Below, one piece after another: positions 9,901 through 21,900 of a stretch of DNA of 64,000 bases. Source of the stretch: Phalacrocorax aristotelis (lineage: Eukaryota > Chordata > Aves > Suliformes > Phalacrocoracidae); NCBI RefSeq assembly GCF_949628215.1, contig NC_134276.1, positions 67,190,733-67,254,732 of the forward strand, read 5' to 3'. The position numbers and the translations under genes were made by a program. Within the stretch, counting starts at the first letter, position 1; every line of letters starts with the position of its first letter. The notes under the pieces are model-generated. The model searched no databases, was not told the DNA's origin, and saw only the letters and a list, made by a program, of their open reading frames with translations.

Positions 9901-12900
9901 AAAGTTAACCACTGCTATCTCTGTTAAGACTTTTGTATGTCCTAAAGATAGCTTATTTTTAGTACTAAGAAGGCGCCCTTTGCCTTTGCTTGTTTCAGCT
10001 TAACCGCAACAGTTTTTTTTCTTTCAAGTCAATTCCTTGAGAAAGCTTGGTGCCATAATGGATTTCTTGGTATTTATTCTCATAAGCTTGGCAGGAGACT
10101 CTTTTGGTTATGCGAGTGGCAGCAGTTACTTTGTTATCTTAATTCTAAATTATAGGCCTACTATTTTGAAGTATATCTTATGTTTTGGTAAATCAGGCTT
10201 TGTGCTGGGTTGACCCTGGCTGGATACCAGGTGTCCACGAAAGCCGCTCTATCACTCTCCTCCTCAGCTGGAAGGGGGAGAGAAAATATAATGGAAGGCT
10301 CATTTTGAGATACGGGCAGGGAGAGGTCACTTGCCAATTACTGTCACGGGCAAAACAGACATGACTTGGGGAAATCAGTTTATTACCAATAAAATCAGAG
10401 TAGGGTGATGAGAAATAACACCAAATCTTAAAAAACACCTTTCCTTTACCCCTCCTTTCTTCCTGGGTTTAACCTCCCTCCCAGTTTTCCCTACCTCCAC
10501 CCCCAGGCAGCACGGGGATGAGGAATGGGGGTTGGGGGTCAGTTCATCACATGTCTGTGCTGCTCCTTCCTCCTCAGGGAGAGGACTCCTCACACTCTTC
10601 CCCTGCTCCAGCGTGGGGTCCATCCCACGGGAGGCAGTTCTCCATGAGCAATGTGAGCCTTTCCTGTGAGCTGCAGTTCTTCACAAACTGCTCCAGCGTG
10701 GGTCCCTTCCACAGGGCGCAGTCCTTGAGGAACAGACTGCTCCAGCTTGGGTCCTCTGTGGGGTCACAGGTCCTGCCAGGAGCCTGCTCCAGTGTGGGCT
10801 TCCCACGGGGTCACAGCCTCCTTCAGGCATCCCCCTGCTCCAGCATGGGGTCCTCGATGGGCTGCAGGTGGATGGATATCTGCCCCACCGTTAACCTCCC
10901 TGGGCTGCAGGGGCACAGCCTGCCTCACCATGGTCATCACCACAGGCTGCAGGGGAATCTCTGCTCTGGCGCCTGGAGCACCTCCTCCCCCTCCTTCTTC
11001 ACTGACCTTGGTGTCTGCAGGGCGGCTCCTCTCACATATTCTCACTCCTCTCTCTGTCTGCAATTACACGGGGTTGTTTTTTTCTTCTTAACTATGTTAT
11101 TCCAGAGGCGCTACCACTGTTGCTGATGGGCTCGGCCTTGGCCAGCAGCAGGTCTATCTTTGAGCCGGCTGGCACTGGCTCTATCTGACATGGGGAAGCT
11201 TCTAGCAGCTTCTCACAGAAACCACCCCTGTAGCCCCCCACTACCAAAACCTTGCCATGCAAACCCCATACAGGCTTCCATGTTTTCTGTGCACGTGAAT
11301 TCGGGAGGGACTGGTATCCCTTTCAGTCTAAGGGTAACATTTTCTTAACCTTCTCTGTCACTTCACAGCCCCGCTGGCTGTCAGTACTACTTTCTCTACT
11401 GTAATTCAAAGTGTGACAGTGTTAGTAGAGTCCTGGCAGTAGAGTACAGAAGTTCAAACGTGGTTCAGCTCTGAGCAGTGGGCATTTGTCCAGCTGTTCC
11501 CTTTCCAGTGCTCAGGCATAAGCACACTAGCCCACGCTTAATACATTTAGTTTTCTTGTATTAAACTTAAGTGGCTTCTGATTTCTTAACAAGGCAGAAA
11601 TCAGTCTGTATAATATGGGAACACCAGTATGTCTTTATTTCCCTTGACAGAGGTGACATCTACTCTCTTCTCGACAGGACTAGGAGAGTGGTTTATTATC
11701 CCCCCCAGTATCCTCTCATATGGGGAGGCTTTCTCTTGAAATTGTCAGCGCAGTTGTTCTTCCTCCAAAATGTTGATGGGGCTGCCAGCTACCTTGAAGG
11801 ACGTGTGTTAGTTGTGTGGTATGATACAGCAGCACTAACCAGAGCAAGTGCCAAATGGACTTGTGTACTGAAAAGGGAGTTCAGACCTCCTGGTGGACTC
11901 ATCAGCTGCTGTAAAGCTATCCCAGGACTTCCTTCCTCTAGATAGGAAACCATAAAGAAACTTCATGTGACTAAACTTGCTGCAATTGTGCAGTTCTCTG
12001 GCCAAATGGCAAGTGTACAGCTACTAAATAGCCTTTCCTTTATAATGCTTTTGTACTGTTATAAATTTGTTTTTAAAGACAGAGGATATTCATCGGCAAA
12101 CTTGAACTGAGAAACAAAATGTTTACTGCCTTAACAGAAACCAACAATATCAAAAACATAATCTGAGACTGCATGAATTTGTCCTGGTTAGTTGGCAAGG
12201 ATGCATTTTCTAGGGTTGGATCAGAAACTTGATATAACCAGGTGCTGCACCTGCACAAGTGCAACTGATTCTCTTCAGCCCTAAAGTACTCTCATCCGTC
12301 TCTGAATTAACCTGTTTCCCGTTGCCACCACTGTGTGTGTGTTCAAGCGTGTCCAACAGCAGTTGGAAGTGAGTCCAGCCTTGTCTTTTCCTGGTATGCT
12401 TTCCAGATAGCCCGTGTTCAGTCTTCTGAGTCCATTGGTGACAGGTAAGTATAACTCATAATTTTATGAAGACCATCTTGTCTCACGTAAAGTGCTTCAT
12501 ACATCAAGTCTGTCAAGGGGTTTTCCTGCTTTCAGTTGTTCCCCAGAAATGCTAGGGTTAGTAAATAGTGTGGTCTTTCAAAAATATATAATTTTTTTAA
12601 TGTTCTAATTTTTTCTGCACTACCCCAAGGATCCTGGATCCTAAGCAAGTGATCTTGACTCAGTCTTCTGAGAAAGGACTCGTACCAGGTGTCTGTCTGT
12701 GAGTGATGCTTACATTAGAAGACAAGTGATTAGAGGAGAGCATACCTCCTCAGGGGTTTTTTCATTCTCTTCTCTGGCATAGACTTAGGAGTCTAAAGCG
12801 GTGACTAACGTCATCATTTTGTTCACAAAATGGCACTGAGATGACAGGATCCTTCCGAACCACCATACTGAGTAAATTACTGGGCACTTCTGTTCACGTG

Positions 12901-15900
12901 TACAATGGGAAGTAAACCTTCTTCAGATAAGAACCAGCATTTCCTATCTCCTTGGATTAGCGCCCCATAGATAGCAGCATTCGCTGTGTTTATCCAAAGA
13001 ACCCAAAGAACATGTGGGCAAAGGTGCAGTGCAACACAGCAGTGCTGTAGCTTAGGTACAGAATGACTGTGTGGTGCTGGCGTCTGTTAGCAAGCACCCC
13101 TTACCTTCAGAGTACTGCCGCGCAGTAATTACAGGGTAGGCTGAAGCCAAGCAGAGCCTTTGGCGTGTATGACCAGGCTGTGGGTGTGATACTCTGAACC
13201 TCTGTCACGGCGCTTGTGGGGAGCAGTTAGCTGGGCTACGCTGCAGCCATGGTTTTCCTCCCTAACACTGTAGTCATGCAACGTAGCCGCAAACAGTCCC
13301 GTCCACTAGATATCTGTATCGCCTGAACTACTGATGATGTGGAACATGTGCCCAGGACGATTTGGATGGCTTGCTGTCCGTCCTTCCAAGAAGGATACAG
13401 AAACATACTAAGGAGGTTTTTATTTATGCAGGAAATGTGAATATAGTCAGAAAACCCAAATTGTATAAAAGTAGCTTTTGTGTTTGAGATCCTTGTTGTC
13501 AATGTTCCCTGTTTCTAATAAAAATTGGAGACAAAGTAAATCATTAACTATAGTAACTGAAGTCCTCTTCGTAAGCAGACAGTGTAAACAGTTGCCATTA
13601 ATATATGCTCGCTTTTTTAAGACCACAGCAACCATTGATGTTTCTCCCTTGGTAGGTTTCCATTATATGGGAGAGTTACCCAAGGGTAGCTGTGCCTGGC
13701 TAACAGGATTTCAATTATAAAAAGCTCGAAACCCGGAAGCATCTCTGTGTAGTCAAGAGATGGGGAATCCTGCCTTTCTAAGAGCCATATGCAGAAGGGC
13801 TCAGATTGAGATGTTTCAAATGTGCTAGATTTTGTTAGCTTTGTAGTTTTCAGTTTAAAACAAACATAGCTTTTTGAGGTAGAGTTCTTTAAGACAAATT
13901 GTTGTATAACCGAGAAAATCTTAGTTTTGTTTGACTTGTATTAACACTCTGAGATACAACAAACACTCTGCTTGGTTTTTTGATGTAGATATGTTAGATC
14001 AGGAAGGATGCTGGATTTAATTCAAGTAGCATATCTAGCTTTGCTTCAGCGGTTTTACCTTCAATCTTCTCTTGCATGAGACTGTAATTTCAGAGATGAA
14101 CTATAAAGGGAGAGATTACCCTATGATTTTCAACCGAAAATATCCAGCTAGAATAAATATGTAAGCAGCCCCTTTTTTTTTTTTTTTTTGGAACCTATTG
14201 GAATACAAATGAAGCATCTGAACTGAGTGAAATGTCTTTGATGGTAATACATTTTTGATGATTCCTTTACTAGATATCCATGAAGTAGTACTTCCAGCCA
14301 CATTAATAATGGACTTTACAGAACTTACTTTTTGCTGTTGACAAGTCTAGGAGCCGTTCAGCTGTGTAAGTCTGAAGTACAGCACCTGCTCTGCCACAGG
14401 TAGTTTTCAAATAGGGTGCTGGAGTTTATTAAGAAGAGCATTTAAAAACTGACATTAAGAAACTGGAGGTTGTATCAGTTTTTGTGTTAAATCACAAATA
14501 ATGCTATTGTTATGAGAAGTACAAGCAATATTCTCAATTTGTAGCTATGCCATGATAAAATTGAGCAATAATTTATGTAACTTAATTACAAATATTCCCA
14601 AGACAAATTGATTCAACATCAGTTTGCTTTTCTGTATTGACATTTTGACTGTAGGCTCTTACTATTTGTGGGCTGGTGATGATTCACGCATTAATCACTA
14701 GTCAACACTGAAGCTGCCTTCACAAACTCAACAGCTGCTTTCCTGCCAAACCCAGCGAGCTGTTTCCTCTGCCTTAAACTGGCTGGAGCGAAGAGTAGGC
14801 AGGACCTTCTTTCCTTCAGCCTCCTGATTTGTTCTTCAGTGTTTTTTTCCTGATTTTTTTCTTTGCCCGTACATCCCTTATGTTTCACTCGGTTCCATCG
14901 GTATTCCTCTCCATCCCTTCCCTGAGACCATGGGAGCAGATAATGCTGCAGCACAGTGCTCTCTGATCACGGTCCTTGTGCACGTCAGCTTACTCACAGT
15001 GAAACAGCCCTCTTGCCATTTCATCGAGGACAGCTCAGTGTCTTGTGCTTAATGCTTCCGTCTTGTCACTGACACTGCAAATCCAGCAGCTGCTGAACAT
15101 TTCTCAAGAAGGAATGGGGTTTTATAGCATTTCTTCCACACTAACAGAATCGGGGTTCATATCATGGTGTGAACTTAACCTTGCAAAAATCTAGTTATGC
15201 AGGTGGGGTTTTTTACTGTTTGTTCACACCCCTTATTCTCTACTACTAAAACTTGCTGAGGGTGATTTGTCAGCTCTTTATTCCCAGAATCCGTCTTCCA
15301 TTTGGTGCTGTCTGGTACATCTGCATTGTCTTTTGTTGTTCTCTGAATCATCTGTAATGGGCAGGTCTGTCACATTTTCCTATAGGTCAGCAACGTTTTC
15401 TTAATTGTTTTTCAGTCTTCTTTCCCCTGTACTTTATTATGAAACTTTTTTTCCTGCTTCTTTTTTTCTTTTAGTGCCTATTAATTGCTTCTTTTTAGCT
15501 CTGACATTGCCAAGTTTTTTAAATAGCTACCAAACAAGGGAGTCAGCGTGTATGGTGAAGGTTTTCATTCTAGTATGTTTTATGTGGGTAGTGTCAGTTC
15601 AGGTAGCCATGGGCTCCTACTCCCTGCCTATATGCTGTGCTAGAAATCTTAAAAAAACCATAAGCATCTTGCTCTTGAGAAAATAAGTGTTTGTAAACAA
15701 GTGCCAGATGTAACTTTAATTGAAGGAAACTTAGCAAATTGAAACTTCCATGCGGAGAAGCATCGATTATTTCTAGCGCTGTGGTGAACTGCAGTAAATA
15801 ACATTTTCTTTGTGAGTGTGTGTGCCGTAGTGAACATTATGAGCTGGACGTAAAGTCAAAGGTAGGACAATTTTGCTTGGAAATACGAGTTTTCTACACT

Positions 15901-18900
15901 GTCCATTCTTAAGCAATTTCTTTTTTCTGTCTAGCTCTGGTTTCAAGTCTAGGCTCTTTAAACAACTGGGTAAAGTGTATGAATTCCAGCTTAAGCTTTC
16001 GCCCCCTTTGGTGCTGGGGGAGGATATATTGTTGCTAGGAGGAAGGCAACAGGGGAAAATGCTTGCTGAATGCGAGAGAAATTGTTCCCCATGTGTTCCT
16101 ACAACTGAAGTGCCTTCTACCCTAGTCGAGCTGACCAAAGTCCAATTTTTCTTAATAATTGTCTTAATACAATTGTATGCACCATAGTTCTGTAGTGAAA
16201 AGTTTTAAAATTGGGATTTGCTTTTTGAAAAATTCTTGGGGAGAGAAGGTAGCTGATGGATCAGTTGGATCTTTTTGCTCTATCAGCAGTTGAATAGATT
16301 ATCATGTTTGACTCTTTAAAGCTTATTTGCTTGAGATAAATGGAGTGGTTTGTCTTGCAGCTACTTTTTTTCAGGTCTTCTGCAAGACTAAAGCTGTTGC
16401 AAATGCAAGCTGATAAAGTGCTAGCATGAAAATGGTGCAGGCTTTTTGCATTGAGGTTTGCTTCGGCTGCACATGTGGTGACGAACTTAGAATCAGAAAA
16501 ATAAAACGCTCTACCACAAAGATCAGACACAGGAGCACTGTCCAGTTAGCTCTTACCGCAAATCAAGTATAAGATAACCAGCTTTCTGGCTGTATCCAGG
16601 GTTGCCTGCTGCAACCCGTCCCCTAGGTGAAGCTTCATTGTCAGTGGATGCTGGCATAAGTCCACGCTGCTGTCAGAAAGGATGATCCCATGTTCCTCTC
16701 GCCATGTGTTCTTACCCTGTTAAGTCAATACTAGTGCGGTCAGTTGTACTAGTGCTCTGAGCGCTGGGGCTGGAGGAGAGCGGGTCGGGGAAAAGCTGTG
16801 CTTTTGTCAGCAGCTCGATCTGAGGTCAGTTTAAACCAGTCGGAAAAACATAACCTCAGCCTGTGTCAAGGTCTTGGCCCCCATCCTCCTCTCAAGTGCA
16901 GGGAGCACGATGACATTAAAGAGAAGTTCTCCTGGCAAGGGTAGCACACTCCGTCACGCTATTTTTGGCAGTCCCTCCAAAACATCTGCGGTCAATCCGA
17001 GCTTTCTAAATGCTGCATTCAGTGCATGTACAGCTGAGTGTCCTGGTACAGCAGGAGTGAAGGCTGTGTGGTGTGCTGCGGGGGGAAGGCCGAGCGCTAT
17101 AGGCATGCAGGATCAAATATGCCAAGTCAATTCTGGCTGAAGCTTGTAAAATAGTTGCTGTGTAGGGTGAATGCCGAGTAGCTGCCTTGAACAGTATGAC
17201 TGGTGTTTGTTGCAAGTTTTCCTTACCCTCTGAGGACCCAGCATGTCAACAGTTTTTGTTTGGGTGGCTTTGCCTTTTTATAAGTGGGGTGTTAAATTTG
17301 TCCTCTGTGTGTTAGTGATGTTGGAGCTGGTATAGAGACCGTTAATGCCCAAGTTTTCCAAACTCAACTGTCATTCAGGATGTACTCCTGAAATGTGCAT
17401 ATTTGTCTCTTAAGGATTGAAAAGAAAAACCTACGTGACACCAAGTTAACCACTTGTCTTTCTTAACAGGCTTTTTACAGGCTTCCTCTTCATTTGAGGT
17501 GAAAGATTCAGGTGGTAAGGTCTGCATAATCGCTGATCTGACAGTAGCCTTCTCAGTGGAATACAAAAGCAATGGGCTGAAAGAGGTAAGAGGGGTATCT
17601 CGCTGCTTGTCTCGAACTTGTGTTTACAAAATGTGTGGTATTTTGGCATGTGCGGAGTATCTAAGCTTTGAACAAATATTTAAGCATGAAAAACTGTTTC
17701 AGCAAAGATTTCCCTTCTCCTGGTCATGTTGCATCAACTTTTTTCTTTATTACCGACACTGCATCTAATTAAACAGGGTTAAGTCTGCCTGGAACCACCT
17801 CAAACAACACACGTGTGAAATTACCTTTGTGACTGAAATTCCACACCAGTCCTATTAGTAGCTAAAATGGCTTTCATTGGAGCTGTGAAGGCAAAAATGC
17901 TACATGGACTAGATTTCAACTCAAATAGCCACTGACATGTAGCTTTTAAACTTCCCTGAAACCTGTGATCTTCTCACTGAGCAAATGTCTGGCTTTCAGT
18001 GTATCTACAGACTACAGCAGTGCATACGAGTTGTTCCATATTAACAGCAAAGGCCTGTTAGTGGAAAGTTAAGAATTTTTATTCACAAATACTCTGCTTT
18101 TCAGTTTACTATTTTGGTATCTTTAGCACTGAACAGGAATTGAGGTTTATTTATAATCTCATTGCATTTGCATGCTTTGAGGCACTCTTGTTGAAATTTT
18201 TTTCTTGATCAGTGTAATGTGAGATTGAAAAAATCCTGCTACTTTGCCAGTGGTGCACTTGCTATGTGTGATTTCAGCTGAGAGTTACACTGCATAGTCC
18301 ACTTTTTCAGTGGTGCTGGTGGTCTGAAATCCTGCTATTACCAGTATGCAAGTTTGCATTCAGAGGTGACTGCTTTCATGCCATGCTTTTGGCTGTTCCT
18401 TCTTGTAAGCAGTAAGCTCAAAACGTTCCAGCGAACATTGTGTTGGTCTTCAGGTACCAAGTTTCTTCTCAGTACGTAATAAACTCAAAGTATTATAACC
18501 AAGCTACGTAGGGTATACCATTTGCTTCTGTTCTTACTCGATTGTACTACAAGAAGTAAAGCTTAAATTCTTCCATTTTTCACATGTCCAGGGTTTGCCA
18601 GGTTTGATTCACCCAGTACAGAAGTACCTGCAAATTCATAGTTCTAGCTGGGGGCTGGGGTGGGGGGGGGGGGGACTGGGGGCAGGGGGAAGTCTAAGAG
18701 GTGCTGTGAGTATGTACTGTTTTGTCCTCAAATTTCAGAGAACAATATTCACAGAAATGCAAGCATCAGTAACATGCTACTTGCTATATCCAGGTATATA
18801 AGTAGACATAGCATATATGAATGTCAGCTGTATGTTTTAGAACTGTTTCATAGGCTATTTAAAAAGCAGTAAGGAAAAGCTGTTACATCATCCCATTTAC

Positions 18901-21900
18901 ATGTGTTTTGTTTTCTACCCCACAGTTTGCACACTTTTTTCTTCCACAAAACGCCACAGTAGAGCCACAGAGCTCGTGTGGCAAAAGTAACACGTCTCAT
19001 CCAGTTCTGGTACTGGGTTTTGGAGCAGGACATTCATTAAGCCTGCATTTCTCAGAATCTGCAGACAAGTACCAAGTCAAAGAGCTGGTTTTCCACTACA
19101 ATCTGTCAGATGCAACTTTATTCCATAATGCAACTACAGGTAAAATGAAAACTTCCTGTTCGCATTGTGTAACCCTTCCAGATGTAACGCTGATTTATTT
19201 CTGTAAATACTGTTACATACTAACGCAGTGTAATCTTTTTACAGGAGAAGGGAAGACTGTATCACATAAAACTAATATTCAGGCATATATGGGCACAAAA
19301 TACAGATGCATCAGCCCCACCCAAGTTAATATGAAGAACGTGAACATTACGTTTAGCAATGTTACTTTGGAAGCCTATCTCATAAATGGCACGCTCAGTA
19401 AGAACAGTAGGTATCCTGTAGCAGAAAATGTACTTGGTGAACTAATATTACCACTAATACATTATTTCCTTTTTTAAGTCCTGACTAATCATATTTAGGG
19501 AGGTACAAACTGAATCTAAAGCTCCAATAGCAGCGTCTTTTGAAATTAATAGACCTGCTTCAGGTTTTCTCTGTAGGGCTGTCAGCATCCCTGACTAGAA
19601 GATGGTGCACTGGGTTTTGTATGGGTATTAGGGAGTGTTCTTTCTGTTCGTGAATATTTATGGGTGTAAACGCGTGCAGCGGTAGGTCAACTGGGCGCAT
19701 GGCCAGAATCCTAGCTTAGCAAGTATCTGATAACTTCCAAGTGTTATGCCTCTACCAAAGCAGTCTGAACTAGTTACTGTGCGCTCTGGGGAAAATTAGT
19801 GATATAATGGCAGACAACAGAGAACTGGTCTGTAGGGAGCAGATATGTACATCTTCCTACAGGAGGCCTTACATAAGCCGTAACAGTGATGTTCCCTCTC
19901 TGTCAGGCTCAATCACAAAATGACTTTTTATCCTCATGGCTTGTATTGGAAAGCATTTGGGAGTTTTGCTGCTGTAATGATTAGAAGACAAACTGCTTCG
20001 TACTATGTTCACGTCCTTTGCTTTTGTGGTGACCTTCTTCGGTTTACCTGGCTCTTGATGTTTGATCACCTGTTGTATCTTAGGGAGTGATAAATCTTTG
20101 CCTTACTTTTGGGGCAAGTAAGAAGTCTGGTCTTCCCTGGGAAATGTAGGATTTTTTTTTTCTTATGCTCTTAATCCCACTTATGCACCTGTTGAAATGA
20201 ATCCTAAAGACTAGGGTAGTCAGTACTGGCATGTGATGGATACATTGAACAAGTGCCTTCTACAGGAGTATCTATACCTTGCCCCGTGTCTCTGGAAAAT
20301 ACCTTGCCTGATGCATGGTAATACTGGAGTTGGTTTCTTTTATGGCTGGCTCAGATTTCAGTGTATCATTCTCTTAATCAGTCATTTCCATCCAGTGACC
20401 TAATTTGCAGCAAAGATGTGGACGTACATTAGTAATTTAAAAAAAACAACCCTGATTTCTATTACTCCAGAACTATCACACTTTTAAAATATGATATCTT
20501 GATCCAGCTATGATACTGGATGAGTATAAGTGATCAGTTACCAGCAGGCTTGAACATAAACTGTGATATTGGGAAACGCTGGTTTTTAACTTCTATACAA
20601 CTTCTATAAAATCTCCCTACTGTGTAACAATTATTTTTTTAACCAAAGGACTATGTAAAAACAGATAATAGGTGGAGTTAAAAGGAAAAATCACTATTGC
20701 ATTATCTTGGGAGGGTGTTCCTTATGCAAAATGAGTTTGTCAGCATTTGTTTTCTTTTCTAGTCATATTTACTACTTAGATTAGATTAATATAAATACTT
20801 TAATTTGCCAGGATCACTCCCCCAGAGTTGCTTTTCTCCATCCTGTCGTATCACTGTCTTGATGAAACTATTGATCCTCAGAAAAACCATGTGATTTCCT
20901 GCGAACCTGGGGCAGATGTTGTTTGGTCTGAGATCAAGGTTTTTTTTTTTAATTTGGTTTATTTGTTTGTTTCCACATTCCTGTTATCCATACTGCCATG
21001 CTCAGTTTTTCCTTTAAATTATCATCATCCCTAAGTTTTTATTACTGTCTTGGGATAGCACCCGGGTTGTTTTTTCTATTTCTACTGCACAATGAGCTGC
21101 CTCTCTTTCTTGTCTTTCTTGTTCGTATTTGTTGGGTGCTTTTTTTTTCCTTATTACGATGGTTAAAGAATTCTCACTCTATCCTTCTTTTAGTCGTGAC
21201 CTTGAAATCACCTTGTTCTTTCCAGATCAGTTCCTTCTTTCCACTCTCGTAGGCTTGAGGCAGCTAGTTATTGATAAACTTTAGATCTGGAGTTCTCCCG
21301 CAACCTTTTTTTTTTCCCTGCAACTCCTTCATTAGTGGATATTTTGGCTGGTGATCTTGGCAAGGCTTGCTGAGGGAAGAAGAGTTGGTATTTGGTGGTT
21401 CTGTGCATCCTTAGTGATGGTGACATCTGTCAGCGTACCTAGAAGTTAGTGACTGAGGTTATGGTAGTGATTATCTGCAGCTCTGAAGAAAAGGAGGCTT
21501 TAATTTTATCTGTTGGTAGTTTTGTCAGCTGCTTTCCTATAACTGTCAGAAAAAGGTGTAAGAATTTGTCGAGGAGTTATGCTGTAAATCAGTTCAGTAA
21601 AAATACTGTATCAAGACTCCACCTAGGAGAAACTTCCACTTGAAGTGTTTTGGTTGTTCCCATCTCTGCTAACTCGGGTAAGAGGCTGTACATGTAGGGG
21701 TCTTGCAGATGGAGGGAAATTCTTCATTGGAGTTCCAAGTGAAGCTGCTGATTGGTTTATTTATTAGGAAATTAATGCATTTTGGGACCTGACCAGTATC
21801 CATTAAGCCTACAAAAGGTAGGGTCACTCCTCCATTCACCCACTTTCCCTCTGCTCTTTGAGTCCAGAAATGGAGTAGAATTATGAAAGCGTGCTACGTT

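Larger units (their letters stand above)
6990..17469 (+). other. LAMP1: LAMP1 intron 1 (10.5 kb)
   Basis: Large first intron with GTAAGG donor and an acceptor ending TTAACAG. The first 0.5 kb continues the CpG island. It contains the antisense solo LTR at 10201-11272 and a 17-nt T run at 14173-14189. I see no further exon or RNA gene; open frames such as 11571-11945 resemble nothing known. Confidence 0.85.

Noticed and set aside
11571-11945. 124-codon plus-strand open frame in LAMP1 intron 1
   Set aside because: No recognisable motif or splice signals, and the frame does not fit between exons 1 and 2.
16460-16476. Match to the U6 snRNA 5' end (GCTTCGGC.GCACAT)
   Set aside because: No extension beyond the short core and unrelated to the other U6-like word 8 kb away.
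18908-19477. 189-codon open frame read as one gene
   Set aside because: It is LAMP1 exons 3 and 4 joined through the stop-free intron 3; family comparison supports splicing.
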